Of a DNA stretch of 64,000 nucleotides, positions 12,243 through 24,209 are shown piece after piece (the stretch's first letter is position 1; each line of letters starts with the position of its first letter). The notes under the pieces were generated by a model. The model did not search any database, was not told where the DNA came from, and was given only the letters and a program-made list of their open reading frames with translations. The stretch covers positions 372,001-436,000 of the forward strand of contig JAACJK010000115.1 in NCBI GenBank assembly GCA_013368325.1, given 5' to 3'. The position numbers were made by a program, and so were the translations under genes. This DNA is from Ephemerocybe angulata (taxonomy: Eukaryota; Basidiomycota; Agaricomycetes; Agaricales; Psathyrellaceae).

Positions 12243-14588
12243 CTAAGGGGTCGTATTGACTCTGGCAATGGGTTCAGACAGAAGCACTGCTTTCCACCTC
12301 GCCCTTCCAACACCGAGCGCCTCCTCCGCCAAAGGAATGATGGCTGCTGCTGTCGCTATGACCGCAAAGATCTGCTTGGAATGTGAATATTGTACGGAGA
12401 TCTCGAATGAGACGTTCGTACCTGACCAAATGGCATATCTGTCGGCCTCGATGGATTTGAATTGTTTGATGCTTGAATCCAAAGGGTGTGCATGGCGATA
12501 ATAAATGACGCCTTAAGTAAGTGCGCGCGTCGAGAGATACCAAGTCTTCTCGGGCGTAAATTGAGTTCGTATATCAGCTTAGCTATTCAGACTAAAAGTA
12601 GATCTCACCTGAGGAATTCACGCGTTACGGTTCCTCTCTGAATCCAGACAGCGCTCAGTACCCATGCGACGACCCACGCAACAATGGCGAAGATGTCGCA
12701 GGTAAAGAGGGACCATGTAGATCCATCTGGAGACTTCTTCTCGATGCCTAAAAGTCCGGCCTGGTAGAGCTTCACATCGTTGAACGGGCCGAGAATCTGG
12801 TATGGCGCTAAGGTCATAACGAGGAAGGATCTAGTATCCGAATAATCAATATAATTGCTAGTGCGCGTGAATAGCCATAGAAGACTCACATTAGTGAGGT
12901 GACGAGTCTTCTTTTGATTAGAGGCATGGAAACGTGGATGTGACACCAATATACAAGAGACAAAATCAGGAATATCTGGAAGTATAACGTAGTGCTAGGG
13001 ACCGGCACACGGTATGCGGCTCGAGTCAGCGAGACACCGATGAGTCCCAAAAGAATGCTATCCAAGTTGGAACCAATCAGCTCGATGCCCAAAGAACACG
13101 AGAAGATTCGGCACGTACAGCGCGCGTAGACCGACCATCTTCCGAGAGGACTGAGGTGACGTGGACCCACTCTGCGGCCACCAGTCGGAGAGAGCGCAAG
13201 CAAGGTAAATCACAACATTAAGACTATCCTTGTAGTCGATGGTGAGGCGCGATGGAGTGGGAAGGACTGAGAGCTGAGCGATCGTGATTGTACTCAGAAA
13301 GTGATTCCTCGTCATGAAGTTGGGATACAGATCTGAGAGAACCCGCCATGTCCAGCTGATGAGGTCAAAGTCTTCATGTTCGACCTCAGGCTCATTCGAA
13401 CCGCCCTCAATGGGTGTGCGCTGTGTTTCCCTGTGTATAGAGCGCAAATCAGACGTCAGGGTCAGTAACGAAACGATACTCTGCTTACAGCGATTGGATA
13501 TAATAGCCCGCTCTGGTACTCCAGTATACTCCTGCTGAAAGCGCACCCCCAGCCACGAGCTGCCCAAGAAGTGGGAGCTCCCACACAATTTTGTACCATA
13601 AACCGCCCGTACCAGCTCTTTTATCGCAGGACGCTTGCGGAAATGTTATCCTGCTAATGTTCGGTATAAAAAGAAGGCAGACCATGACAACCTCAAAATC
13701 AAGAGTCCCGAAAGAAAGCACTCGGACGGCGTGAAGCTCAAACCTCTGCCTCCGCTTCATGCCCAGACCTCCTTCTCTATAGAATGGGAAGGAATTTAAA
13801 CGCCATATTGATGCAAAAGTTGAACACCATAGATAGATCGATGGAGGCGACGCCACAGTCACGATGACGAAGAGCCCGTCGGCCTTGCTGAGCTCCCCTT
13901 GAAGGATAGAGACGAGTGCAGCGATAAGGAGGGAGTAGGTTATCGTGAGATGTGCATAGAGCATGGGCCTCCGTAGGCCTGGCACGTACGCGAGGACAAG
14001 GCCTAAGGGGAAGATCCGTTAGTCACAGTCAACATACTATGTTGACCGTACCCAGAGATCATAGACTGACCATAGACGACAGTGGCTATATAGACTACCA
14101 TCGTACAGTCAGTAAGCGTGCTCCAGTGTATAACTTCATGTCCAGTCAACGCACTCGAGACCTGTTGTCCAATCCCTGTAACATCGGTGTTTGGACAAGC
14201 GACAGAAAAGGGACAGACGTCGCTGGGAGGCGCGATGCAGTACGCCTTTGTGTAGGCAGCACGGTTGTCGGTGTACAGAAAAGTGAGGCCGGGTAGCTGG
14301 GACACTGCCTCCGGGCTCAGCTGGCGGTTCATGTCGGCGGGCAGGGCAAGTTGGGTGTAGTGTTCAAAAGACAAGAGCACGTTGCACGACAGGTAGAGCC
14401 TGTATCATTATGGCCGTCAACCGCACAGAACTGCATCGGCGTTTGAATGTGATGTAAATCACACGGCCCAGAGCTCTGTCACTAGTCGCTGAGCAGGTGA
14501 GAATCACAAATAGGCGCCCAATTTTGCTAAGTATAAATAAATTACCGAGAGTGGCGCTTAGAGATAGGATACCGGTGCCGGTGCGCAT
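12243..14588 (-). pseudogene. Multipass membrane protein, probably decayed
   Basis: Coding-like exons run from a hydrophobic N-terminus near 14588, through an extracellular-like segment (FEHYTQLALPADMNRQLSPE, CPNTDVTGIGQQVSS), to a series of hydrophobic exons (PGLRRPMLYAHLTITYSLL at 13985, IFLILSLVYWCHIHVSMPL near 12950, IFAIVAWVVAWVLSAVWIQ near 12660) and a last exon with YYRHAHPLDSSIKQF near 12480. The arrangement resembles a family of uncharacterised agaric membrane proteins. Two junctions do not close: the frame shifts by one base near 14397 (after HNDTG), and the phase fails between 12613 and 12490. I therefore call it a probable pseudogene; a sequencing error or a mis-chosen intron remains possible. 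Confidence 0.5.
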
Positions 14589-14865
14589 TGCCTCGTCCTA
14601 CCCTGTCCTACCCCAAGTCTGGAACGTGCATGTGTGGTGGTACAGATATGCCCATAGCTAAGCTCGCAGCAGATAGTGGGGTACACCTGTGAGTTAAATT
14701 TTCTTTGGATGTGCGAAGTAGACGGGAATCCCTACTAATATACAACCGGTCTGACGGATACTAGGATTATCTCGCAGCCAATAGAGTACAAATCTTGCAT
14801 ACATTACACAAAGCTGGGCACGTTTTACCGAGCATTGGTGAACCAACATGAGGGTAGGGTGTGGG

Positions 14866-16979
14866 CTACAGCGTGTAGTAGAAACCTGGGGTCCCCTCGT
14901 TTATCCTCTTTCCTTGCCTTGCAAGCTTGTTCCGACGCCGGAATACAAAAGTATTGATGGCGAGCAAGAGTATCATAAAGAACTGACACGCCATCGTCGC
15001 CCATATACCGGGAATGTAGCTACGTCTACGTCAACGGTGGTTGTCGAGGATCTTAGTGAATGACATACTCGGGATAGTCCTTTTGCCGGAACACAAGCGT
15101 TGAAAAGATACCGCCAACACCACCAAATGCGACGACGAGTGCTGTCGACACGGATCGCTTTAGAAGGCCATACATGTTAGTTTGACTGGCGCAGAGAGGG
15201 GTCACAGCCCACCTTGCTGTGCGACACAATGTTGTTCGCATTCTAGAGCAATCACATCAATACGACCATGTGTCAGCGTCTAGTCACCTTTGAACCACTG
15301 GAGCACTCACGTAGGCCAGAATCCCGGGTATACATCCTGACGCGCCCATATTAATGAGAAATAGACCGAAATATCGCACTCCGTTCAGCTTCCCGTAGCC
15401 CGTCACCATGAGTCCCGTTATCGTAATAAGACTCTGCAAGAATATCCAAATTGCTCGCCGGTTAGTCTTGTCCGAGATCCACGCGAAGAAGTAGCAAGAG
15501 ATAGCCTACATCACGTCGACTAGGTCAGCTTCAAACATAAACATGGGCAGACTCGAAGGCGACTTACGGCTGCGACATATGGCGGTGCGCCGAGTAACAG
15601 TGAATCTCTAGTACCGAAGCCCATTCCGCTGAGAAGGATGGATGTAAAGAAGGCGATGGTATAAGCTGGCATCGTGGCGCTCATGTACATAAACCCTGCA
15701 GACGTGGTTCGGGTGTTAGCACGCACAGGTTCACGTGAATAGGCCTATCCTGAACTCACCACAAGACCACAAGAAAGGATCGCCGAGATGCTTTAACACC
15801 TTCCTGAGTGTGATTGGATCAGGCAGCGAGTCCCTTCGGTCGGCCTCGATCCTATCAAGCACTAGCTTCGTCTCCTCCCTGCTCAGAAATGTGTTCTTAT
15901 CCGGGAAGTCAGGTATGAAGAACCATGTTAAGAGCCCGAGGACAATGGTCATGAGGCCCTCAAGGAGGAATATCCATCTCCAGCCTCGTAGACCTCCCCG
16001 GTCCCCGATAAGCTGGAGGGCGTAGGCGAGGATAGATGAAAAGCCAGTAAGGCAGATGGCTGTGAGGTAGAAGATAGCCAGGCGCTTCTGAACCTCGTGT
16101 CTCTTGTACCAGGTGGTGATGATGAACGCCATGGCGGGGAAGAATCCGGCCTGATATCATCGAGAGGTCGACGTAAATGAAATGGCCAGGCGGAGAGAAG
16201 TTATGAGTTCCGAGACAATTGGGTTCGAGATCGGAGTGGGAGAAGTCGAAAGCAGGGGAAATGAGGGTGTGTGATAGCTTTAGCATGGGTCCAGATTACG
16301 CGAAGGCAAGGACGTACCTCAAACGCGCCGAGAAGCACGCGAGTCAAACAGAGAAGACCCCAGCTTGGGACGAACGCCATTCCGGTCTGTGCTGTACCCC
16401 ACCCAACGACACAGATGGTTATCCACGACCGGGCACCAAGCCATCGGAGGACAATGTTTCCGGGAATCTCTCTGTGTCGGTGGCGATTAGTATCGTAGCC
16501 GCGACGCTAGATGCATGAGGAGACGTACAGAAGGATATAGGGAGGGAAGTAGACCATAGAAGCAATACTAAATCGCTCGCCAACATTGAGGTTCTTCACA
16601 TGGCAATGAGGTCGGGCGGAGGAAGAATGATAAGGATGTGACGTACCAAGTCCTTGCCCATGCCCGATATCCGTGCAACACCCAAGTTCGTGCGGTCAAT
16701 TAATGAGATCGAATATATGAATCCAAGCAACGGAAGCATCCTCCAATCGACCTTCCGCCTACGCACATGCGGAATAGTCAGTCAGCCATGCCAAGCCATC
16801 CAATATGAACGAAACACACACAGAACTCGCGTTACGGCCTTGGGATCATAGTGTGCATCCAGAGCGACAGGCGAGATGTCCGCGTCGAGCTTCCCCGAGA
16901 GTTTCTCACTATCGACACCCACGTCCGTCTCCACCATGCTTGGCTGTTTCGAATTTTCTGGCTTGGAGTCAGTCGACAT
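14866..16979 (-). CDS. Major facilitator, Dal5/allantoate-permease-like
   Basis: This is a multi-exon transporter of the anion:cation symporter type, expected in the plasma membrane with 12 helices. The start is the ATG at 16979 (MSTDSKPENSKQ, hydrophilic N-tail). Exon 2 gives KVDWRMLPLLGFIYSISLID then RTNLGVARISGMGKDL, the family's first-helix signature. A large exon at 16132-15760 gives AGFFPAMAFIITTWYKRHE, the central helices and the WFFIPDFPDKNTFLS loop. Later exons read SATMPAYTIAFFTS, CYFFAWISDKTNRRAIWIF, NANNIVSHSKRSVSTALVV and VFRQKDYPEY. The last exon (PGIWATMACQFFMILLLAIN) ends in FYYTL at 14866. Relatives take up allantoate, nicotinate, pantothenate or similar anions; the substrate here cannot be read from sequence. 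No disabling change seen. Confidence 0.85.
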
Positions 16980-18219
16980 GTCCAGATCTAACCGGTGTTC
17001 AGTTTGCACAAGAAGGGAGAACTCCGGGAAAGAATGACTGTGGGGGACGATGATGGAAGAAAGAGGACGTCTAGCTTGCTCACCGTTAGCACGGTCAGGT
17101 ACGTTCTTATCTATATATGCTTACCACCGGGCGCACCGCTCGTTGAAAGAGGGATTACGGTATAGTCGGCTCTAGTGCGGTTGTCGCATCTGCTGAGCAT
17201 CACCCCCACATATGTTCTCCTCGCGGCAGGTTCTGCTGCTCGTAGCTAATATGACGTTAAACATGTAAGGAATCAGGTGGAATATGGTTGGTTGTGCTTG
17301 TATACTTGAGTCGGATGTTGGGGTGTTCACATCGGCTTTACGACCTGTGTGCGATAATGAGTGCCAAGGTGAGAGAGATTGGCCTGAAAAGCCGGCGGTG
17401 TCATGGAAGCGTGGACGTTCACCGCCGGTTTGGGGCGGAGACAAGTACCTTTAAGCGCCGTTCCAAGTATAAATAGTTCCGTCCACTAGTATCTCCACCG
17501 TTTGCTCGCTCAGGACACAGAGTTGGGCTCATATATTGAGGACCTGGGTAGGAGAAGGCCACGTGTAGTATGTTAGATTGGCATCTTGCCAAGGTTCTTG
17601 AACCTTCTTGGAACCTTCTCCTCCATGTCGTCCCTACTATTACATATCCCAGATTTCAATTTTGACATATCAGTTCGACATCAACGGAGTGGATCAAGTT
17701 GGGATAGGTTGCAGCAAGAGAGAAGCCCATGAGAGGATTATACATCCCACTGGGTGCGCGCGCACACACACTCCCAGGCCTCTCAGTTGAGCGGCTCGAG
17801 CCCCGAGGCACCCATAGCCTCGTGAGCGTTTTCTAGCATCACTGGACCTACCATTCCAAACAAAACACGGGTGTTATGAACACTGGTGAGAAAGCGACGA
17901 CTCAAATTGGCGACAATGAAGCCGGGATACGACTAGGTACTACAGTCCTATAGGCTGGCGGTGGAAACAGCTTACCCATCCTTTGAACATCACACACACA
18001 CAGTAAACATCTTAGATTCTAGGTCCGCACCCTCAATCCCAAGTTCATCCGCTTGTTAATCAAGCCTTCTCGGGGTAAGACATCCCTCGCATCTGCTATG
18101 AGCTCATATGCCCCTGAGACTACAGTAGGATTACCCCCCACAACGCCCCTAGAAATCCAACTCCTTGTGTAGCGATTTTCGGGTCTGCGGCCAACCATCC
18201 CACTGCATGATGCAGGGGG
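16980..18219. other. Intergenic, no gene recognised
   Basis: Only short open frames. A TATATA stretch near 17110 could serve the transporter gene. Nothing else stands out. Confidence 0.4.
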
Positions 18220-18276
18220 TCGCCGAGATGCAGCAAGCCACAGTACGCTATGTTTCGCGGGCTCATGCAGGTACAG
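18220..18276 (+). repeat. Repeat linked to tRNA-Glu, copy 1
   Basis: This block (TCGCCGAGATGCAGCAAG onwards) is repeated at 19662-19726 with a few differences. In both places it sits directly upstream of a tRNA-Glu-derived sequence, so the two were duplicated as one unit. Confidence 0.7.
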
Positions 18277-18316
18277 TCGGGTATGGCTAACGTTGCCGCC
18301 TCGATGCTCGTGTTTG
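18277..18316 (+). pseudogene. tRNA-Glu 5' fragment
   Basis: TCGGGTATGG, then CTAACGTTGCCGCCTC, matches the 5' half of the intact tRNA-Glu at 25527. The TGTAACGG of the D-arm is deleted and the T-arm and 3' acceptor strand are missing. Not functional. Confidence 0.65.
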
Positions 18317-18949
18317 CTTTGATCAATGTTTGGTCTCCTCGCAATCGGGCCTCGCACAGCTGCGCTCCCTCGGCTTCGTGTTCTCATGCCGGGGCTCAGC
18401 GCTCAGGACGGCCCTACCCTCAAATCGGGACGCCACAGTATATTCAGGATCTACTGACTATGGCCTCGGTGTCGATGTTGCGATCTCGAAAGGTATAGCT
18501 ACTGTATTTGGCGCGTTGCTATTGATTCCAGACCGGCCACACACATCGACGACCAGCCACATCTGCACTGGGTCAGAAAAGCGACGACGGAGATGGTGCG
18601 GAATAACGCACCTGTCGTATCCCCGTGTCTAGTGCACCTTAACCCATCCTTCAGCCCTAATCGTACGCACCCGGGCCCGCAGCACGCAGTGAGCAAAGTA
18701 AGAAAGAAGGTGAGCTCGCGACATACACAGCAAACAAACTATCTTACCTCTCGTTATCCTGAGCCACTCAACCATACGCCCCGTCGTCTCCTGCACGAGT
18801 TCGTCGCTTCACAGAGAGCTCGAAGTTTTATGAGCAGTCAGTACGTCGAGACATGTATACCGATAAAGTGAACTCACCGACATCCGAGCCCAGGGCGCTT
18901 GATATTCCCTCTTCGTGCGCCCTGAATATCGGCCGCGTGCGGCGGCACA

Positions 18950-19400
18950 GCGAGCTCGGGTCTGTGAGCAGGGCGAAATGTCAGTACAAGAACATTGCGG
19001 AATCGGAAACGGGACTCACCAGCGCTGGACTCTTTCTACATAGTGACAGGTGCGCTAGCCAATGCACTGGTCAGAGTTGTCACAACGAGAATAAGACACC
19101 GCTTACCTCCCGTAGACCGTTTCCGAAGGCAAGCTCGACCGCAGGGGCGACGAAGGGGCGTAGTGTTGAGGGCGCGAGTACGTGAACGGCACGATGAGCT
19201 CGGATCTGAGCCCGCAGAATGTCAGCAAGTCAATGAAGAAATGGAGACAAGACTCACCAGCGCGGGGATTATTCTTCGTGGTGAAGGTTGGTTCTCTTGC
19301 TGGCGTCCGCCTGAAGGTGTGCGAGTCAGAGGTGCGACGACAGGACGAACACATGGCTTACCTCGAGTACGTCGTGCCCAACAGAGAGCTCGACCCTAAG
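18950..19400 (-). repeat. Two imperfect modules with splice-like ends
   Basis: Two units of roughly 230 bp each contain minus-strand gtgagt and gtaagc donors, upstream ag sites and related short frames (PELAVPPH versus SELIVPFT). They look like duplicated exon pairs of an unknown minus-strand gene, possibly running from about 19.55 to 18.7 kb. I could not build a complete model. Confidence 0.3.
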
Positions 19401-19661
19401 CCCGACCACAAAGGCAAGTCAGAATGGTGAATAGAAGTGACTGGCGTGAGCTGACCTGTGCTGGTGTACCGTGTGGCCGAGTTGTCGTTGTATCATTCTG
19501 CGAGCTGGTGAGTGTTGCTCACAACGCGCCGAACGAGGTACTCACGACGTGACATCAGATTCCTTGGTCCTGTGTGCACACCCGTCAGGATTTGTGTCAA
19601 CGACGACGAAGAAAAAATCTCAGACTGCTCACCTCCATCTCACCTCCATCTCACTGCGGGA

Positions 19662-19726
19662 TCGCCGAGATGCAGCAAGTCACAGTACGCTACGTTTCGT
19701 GGTCTCAAGCAGGTACTACCGTACAG
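19662..19726 (+). repeat. Repeat linked to tRNA-Glu, copy 2
   Basis: Second copy of the block at 18220-18276, again ending at the first base of a tRNA-Glu-derived sequence. Confidence 0.7.
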
Positions 19727-19784
19727 TCGGGTATGGTGTAACGGCTAACATCGGCAGCTCGGGGTTCGATTCCCCGTACCCGAA
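19727..19784 (+). pseudogene. tRNA-Glu lacking its anticodon arm
   Basis: The acceptor stem, D-arm, T-arm and a following T-run match the intact gene at 25527. The 26 bases covering the 5' side of the anticodon stem, the anticodon and the intron are missing. Both internal promoter boxes remain, so RNA polymerase III could still transcribe it, but it cannot decode. Confidence 0.8.
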
Positions 19785-20166
19785 TTTTTTTCACTCCTTT
19801 TAATCGAGATTTGACCCTTATAAGCTTCAATTTTGAAATGCAAGGCAACATCACCGACCGAGGAGCTGCACAATACAGCTCTAGCCTAGAGTTTTGCCTC
19901 GATGCCATATATTTACTCCAGTCATCTCCTGCCCCTGCTCTGGCATGAAGGCTGCGGTGAGTCAGTGATGGGCTTAGCCTCTGTGGATACACAATTGTCG
20001 TGGTCATAACTGTGACTCTCGCAAAGCTATGCGTTGTCAAAGCCCGGTCAATGCGAGTCTTTGTTGAAGTGAACAAAGCCCGTTCCCAGACAACCGCCAG
20101 TTCGTCAAATTGAATAAATAGTGGAGAGAAGAGCAGCCTGCCTTTTCCATACACCCTTACACCACG

Positions 20167-20643
20167 ATGTCTCACAGATCCAAGTATATGCGGAGCCAGT
20201 TCTATGAGAGGACAGTGGCTCTAAGCACCATTATTGAGGTAAGAGCATTTTTTTCGAGCGCAATCGTAACACCTAACTCACCAAGAAATCTCCATTACAG
20301 GACGTGAAAGACTCTTAAGTCCGTACAGCGCTGCAGAAAGTCCAATTTGGGTTAGTCGAGTGCATGAAAACAGATGAGCGGGCCCCCACGCTCGATTACC
20401 TCAAGCATCTCGAGAAGACTAGGATGCTTTCTATTGGGCTTATCACTCCGACGCTCTGTGGTGCTAAAGAGTGCTTGAATGGATTACGGGCGCTTCAGGT
20501 TGCCAGGTCCCAGAATGATGGTCAAGATGAGGCGAATTCTCGTCCCGTCGCCAAATCGTGTCCGAGACGGAGTGACCTTCTTCGTTCTCATTATTCGCTC
20601 CAGCTTAGAGTTGGTCGTCCTTTCTATTTATGTACACCTAACT
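20167..20643 (+). pseudogene. Hypothetical gene remnant
   Basis: A TATA-like AATAAATAG near 20111 is followed by an ATG at 20167 (MSHRSKYMRSQFYERTVALS), a gtaaga donor and an acceptor near 20299. The next exon hits a stop at once (DVKDS then TAA) and then stays open to 20643 (VRTALQKVQFGLVEC, LDYLKHLEKTRMLSIGL). No family recognised. It may be a pseudogene or the intron may be misplaced. Confidence 0.25.
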
Positions 20644-20694
20644 AATGCCTTCTCTATGCAATATTAACCTCCTGTGGAAACCCTCACTAGATTC

Positions 20695-21420
20695 TCAGCG
20701 CGTACCAACTATAGTTTTTATGATTTTATCAAGCAGTGTGGCGGGTATCCGAAAGTACCACTTTATTTGAGCTGTGAGCTGGTAGAGACGCCTCTCGTTG
20801 AGATCACTGATAGTATCGGGGGATAGCACCCAAGTTCGTGCACATTGATTGCGCCACACCACTGGGGTAGTCATCGAGCATTTGACTGGTGAAAGGTGCG
20901 AGTCTCCCTCTATCTGGAATGCGACTTGAACACGGTACTCACCCGAATTCATGACGGAAAGGATGTTCAGCATGAAACCGTGTGACAAGATACGGGAACG
21001 CTACCGATTCCATGGCACACACAGGTACGTTTGAGACGGACTTCATACGCTTGGCTGAGATGAATAGCCATGCGTACGGTGTGAGTGAAATTCGCCTAAG
21101 CCCCTGGACTTGCCTGTTACCCTCATGGGCTACCAGGGCTACATCGAGCTCAATGATTCTCCCGCCACCGTAGAGGGGACCTTGGAGCGCAATTTCAGCT
21201 CACAGTCCAGAGCCTTACGAGTCTAAGTATCGATGTTCCATACTCAGATTTTACTCCAATTGCAACTAGCCCTCTGTGTGCCAATCCTGATGGCACGCAG
21301 TCTGGTTGGTGTGATCCGCGAGGGCGGAACATCCGACAGCAGGAGGACCCATCAGCCATGTATCCTTGGACGAGAGCGATAAGTGCCGTCACCGAGCTAC
21401 ATGGAGAGGGCGATTAGGTA
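20695..21420 (-). CDS. Hypothetical protein, partial model
   Basis: Minus-strand segments look coding: AEIALQGPLYGGGRIIELDV near 21195-21080, and a C-terminal frame at 20988-20695. Splice-like sites separate them (gtgagt near 20943). I do not recognise the protein and could not fix its start or all its introns. Confidence 0.3.
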
Positions 21421-21702
21421 TGAGCTCAAGCCTCCTTGTGTCAGAGAGAGACAACTTCAACGCTCACACCTGATTGACTAGGTGGAGCCGGTTGAGCGCT
21501 GGCTTCTGGGAGATAAACGCCCGCCCCATGTGTTTTGATCGCTCAGGTTTGTTATTAATTGATCACGAATGATGACTCCTAGCCTTAGCTCTAAGAACTA
21601 GTCGTTTCTGGAGTGTGGACTGGTCTCCGTTTTACGTATCTTTCGGATACCCAGTTGGGTGCGGGTTGGGCTTGGCTAAGCGTAGGATTAGGCATGACGC
21701 TA

Positions 21703-21765
21703 CCGTAGGTAGGATAGCGGTACTTGATCATTAATAATGATCAAGTACCGCTATCCTACCTACGG
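21703..21765. repeat. Perfect 30-bp hairpin with 3-nt loop
   Basis: The arms at 21703-21732 and 21736-21765 are exact reverse complements around AAT. The hairpin ends 186 bp before the desaturase start codon, so it may lie in its promoter or 5' UTR, or be a tiny foldback element. Confidence 0.9.
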
Positions 21766-21951
21766 CTTCTCGCTTTCCATTCCAAATCGCTATGAAAAGT
21801 TCATTTCTTGTTCGATTCAGGTTCGATCCCTACCTGGTCTTTGCCCGTTCAGTTTCATGTATATATACCTTCGCGTCGCTTCAGGTAGAGGTAAATACAT
21901 CCATCTAGTCCCTTCCTTTCTGTATAGCGGGGGACCACCTTTACCACTGTC

Positions 21952-23476
21952 ATGGTCCAGAAGATCACGAGCGTTACTACCGCAGTCGAGCAGGGTGTTT
22001 ACCCAGTTCCCGATATTCCAATCAAGGAGTTGCTCGGTGCTATCCCGTCAGTCTAGTGAAAGGACTTGTCCTACATATTCAGTCCTAACGAGCCAGCCAT
22101 ATGTCCCCAGGTCTCATTGCTTCGAGAGGTCACTCCTGAGAAGCTCGGCTTACATGTGCGTTAGCATATCACATTTAACTCCACCACAGGAGCTGACCTG
22201 GAATAGTTTTTGGGACTTTTTCGTCATCGGATGCATCTACAAGGGTGCAGCCACCCTCGACCCGCTCATCGACCCAAGATATATTTACCTTCCTCATCCT
22301 CTCATCTATACTGCGTTCCGCTTTTCCTTGTGGGTCTTGTACACCTTCGGCACAGGTCTATTTGGAATGGGGATTTGGGTGCTTGGTCACGAGTGCGGGC
22401 ACCAAGCTTTTTCAAAGTCAAAGTCAGTGAATAACATTGTCGGGTTCATCCTCCACACCTCGTGAGTCCTCTCTCGTATTCTTTATATCTTTCTCTTTCT
22501 TAACTTCACGGTATTTAGCGTGGGCGTGCCGTACCACTCGTGGCGAATCAGCCATGCTAAGCACCACGCCTCCACGAGCCACATGACGCAAGAGCAGGCC
22601 TACGTACCACACACTCGCTCCGAACTCAACCTTCCGCCCTTGAAGCAAGGCCAGGAAGACCTTTTAGGCTTGCGGGTGAGCGATGTCGTCCGCCGGGATC
22701 TATACGACGCCCTCGGTGACTCCCCCCTTGGTGCCATTACCACCGCCATATTCTACCTCCTTGCGGGATGGCCTGCGTATCTCCTATTCAACACATCCGG
22801 CCAGAAGCGCTACCCAATAGGCACAAGCCACTTTAACCCGAGTTCGCCGATGTATGCACCGCGCGACTACAACCAAGTTGTTATTTCGACCATTGGAATA
22901 GTCGCATGGGCATCCTGTATCGCAACAGCGATACACTACAAGGGCTTTACGACTGTGGTAGTTTTATATCTCATTCCCTACCTGTGGATTCACCACTGGC
23001 TCGTCCTCATCACATTCCTGCAGCACACGGACCCCATTCTCCCCCATTACCGTGCCACCGCATTCACATTTTCTCGCGGGGCGCTTTCCACTCTCGATCG
23101 CAGTCTGATGGGCGATTGTGGAAGTATTATGGCTTGGCTTGGCGCACACGCTACCCACGGACTCGCTGAGACGCACGTCCTCCATCATGTCTGCAGCAAG
23201 ATTCCTCATTATCATGCGTACGTCTTGAATTACTGGCGCAATATTCGGTGGCTGATTTACCATGTATTTATCATTTTCAGTTGGGAGGCATCCGCTGCCT
23301 TGAAAGAAAAGATAGCAGGATATGGAGTACCGCATGAGGGGCGTCCCATAGGGTGGTGCGAGTTCTACCGCGTGCTGAAGGAATGTAAGTTTGTCGAGGA
23401 CGAGGGCGATGTCGTTTTCTTCAAGAATGCGGAAGGTATCGCTGTCATGCGACCGGCCTTCCATGATGGCACCTGA
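21952..23476 (+). CDS. Delta-12-type fatty acid desaturase
   Basis: Exons 21952-22046, 22111-22155, 22207-22461, 22519-23217 and 23281-23476 join in phase to 429 aa. The 51-bp and 63-bp introns (22156-22206, 23218-23280) are multiples of three without stops, so an ORF finder reads through them; family alignment shows they are introns (AYIFWDFFVIGCIYKG, PHYHAWEAS). This ER membrane enzyme converts oleoyl to linoleoyl chains with a di-iron centre held by three His boxes, all present: HECGHQ (about residue 108), HAKHH (about 143) and HVLHH (about 351). The Leu in box 3 is less usual than Ala or Val. VPYHSWRISHAKHHAST is typical of fungal FAD2-like enzymes. The length fits the family. Regiospecificity is inferred. 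Confidence 0.92.
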
Positions 23477-23806
23477 TCTGTGGGTTGATATTCTCTCTGG
23501 TCACGTCGCCGTAATATACGGACTACTGTACCATTTCGCTGTAACCCGACAGGTTTCGATTAATCGAAGCCTTGTAAATCAACGTTTCTGCGTTTAAATC
23601 CTGGGACTTAAGCGCCCAGTGCCGGGGCGTGGGAATATTAAAAAGTTGTTGTATTTTTTACATACCGGATGAGCTATACTACATACGACGGAATAAAGTG
23701 ACAAATCTACATTCAACTACATATGTAGATGGTGGGATCGGGATGGGCCGTAACTGGTCGTGAGACGCCGAGGCCTTCGGCTGAGGCGACGCCCGAGCTG
23801 GAATGA

Positions 23807-23862
23807 TCCCACAAGTCCCTCGACCACCGAGCCCGATAACGGGGGTAGAGGGACTTGTGGGA
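23807..23862. repeat. 15-bp hairpin arms inside the element
   Basis: TCCCACAAGTCCCTC at 23807-23821 pairs exactly with 23848-23862. Confidence 0.8.
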
Positions 23863-24163
23863 TGGCGAGCGTAGCGATAAAGAGCCTACTTATATAGCTA
23901 TTGTATGTTTATATTGCCAAACAGGCGCGTCGCGACATTCTACGATCACGAGGGGGCGTTTCGTTGAAACTACCAAATATATGCAATCCAGACCATACAG
24001 CACCAACATTCTAGGACTATATAACAGACAGGTCATGTCATCCCTGAACAATTCCTCTTCGTCTCTTCCATGACTCCTCCGAAGGGTGCTGGGGTGGACT
24101 TCGAGGGATTTGACCGCCTTGACCCAGTTCGGCGGGCGGGGCGGAGGTGCGGCGGCAGGGAGA

Positions 24164-24209
24164 TTGAACTCCGATTAATCTGGTTCTCCAGATTAATCGG
24201 AGAGTTCAA
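24164..24209. repeat. 20-bp hairpin inside the element
   Basis: TTGAACTCCGATTAATCTGG pairs with the downstream arm ending at 24209, apart from a 2-base AG bulge. Confidence 0.8.

Noticed and set aside
18540..19450. CRISPR-like alternation of repeats
   Set aside because: The repeats are imperfect, long and few, and have eukaryotic splice-site features.
22156..22206. Reading the desaturase ORF straight through its in-frame introns
   Set aside because: The 51-bp and 63-bp stretches have good donors, branch-like sites and acceptors, and their removal restores family sequence.
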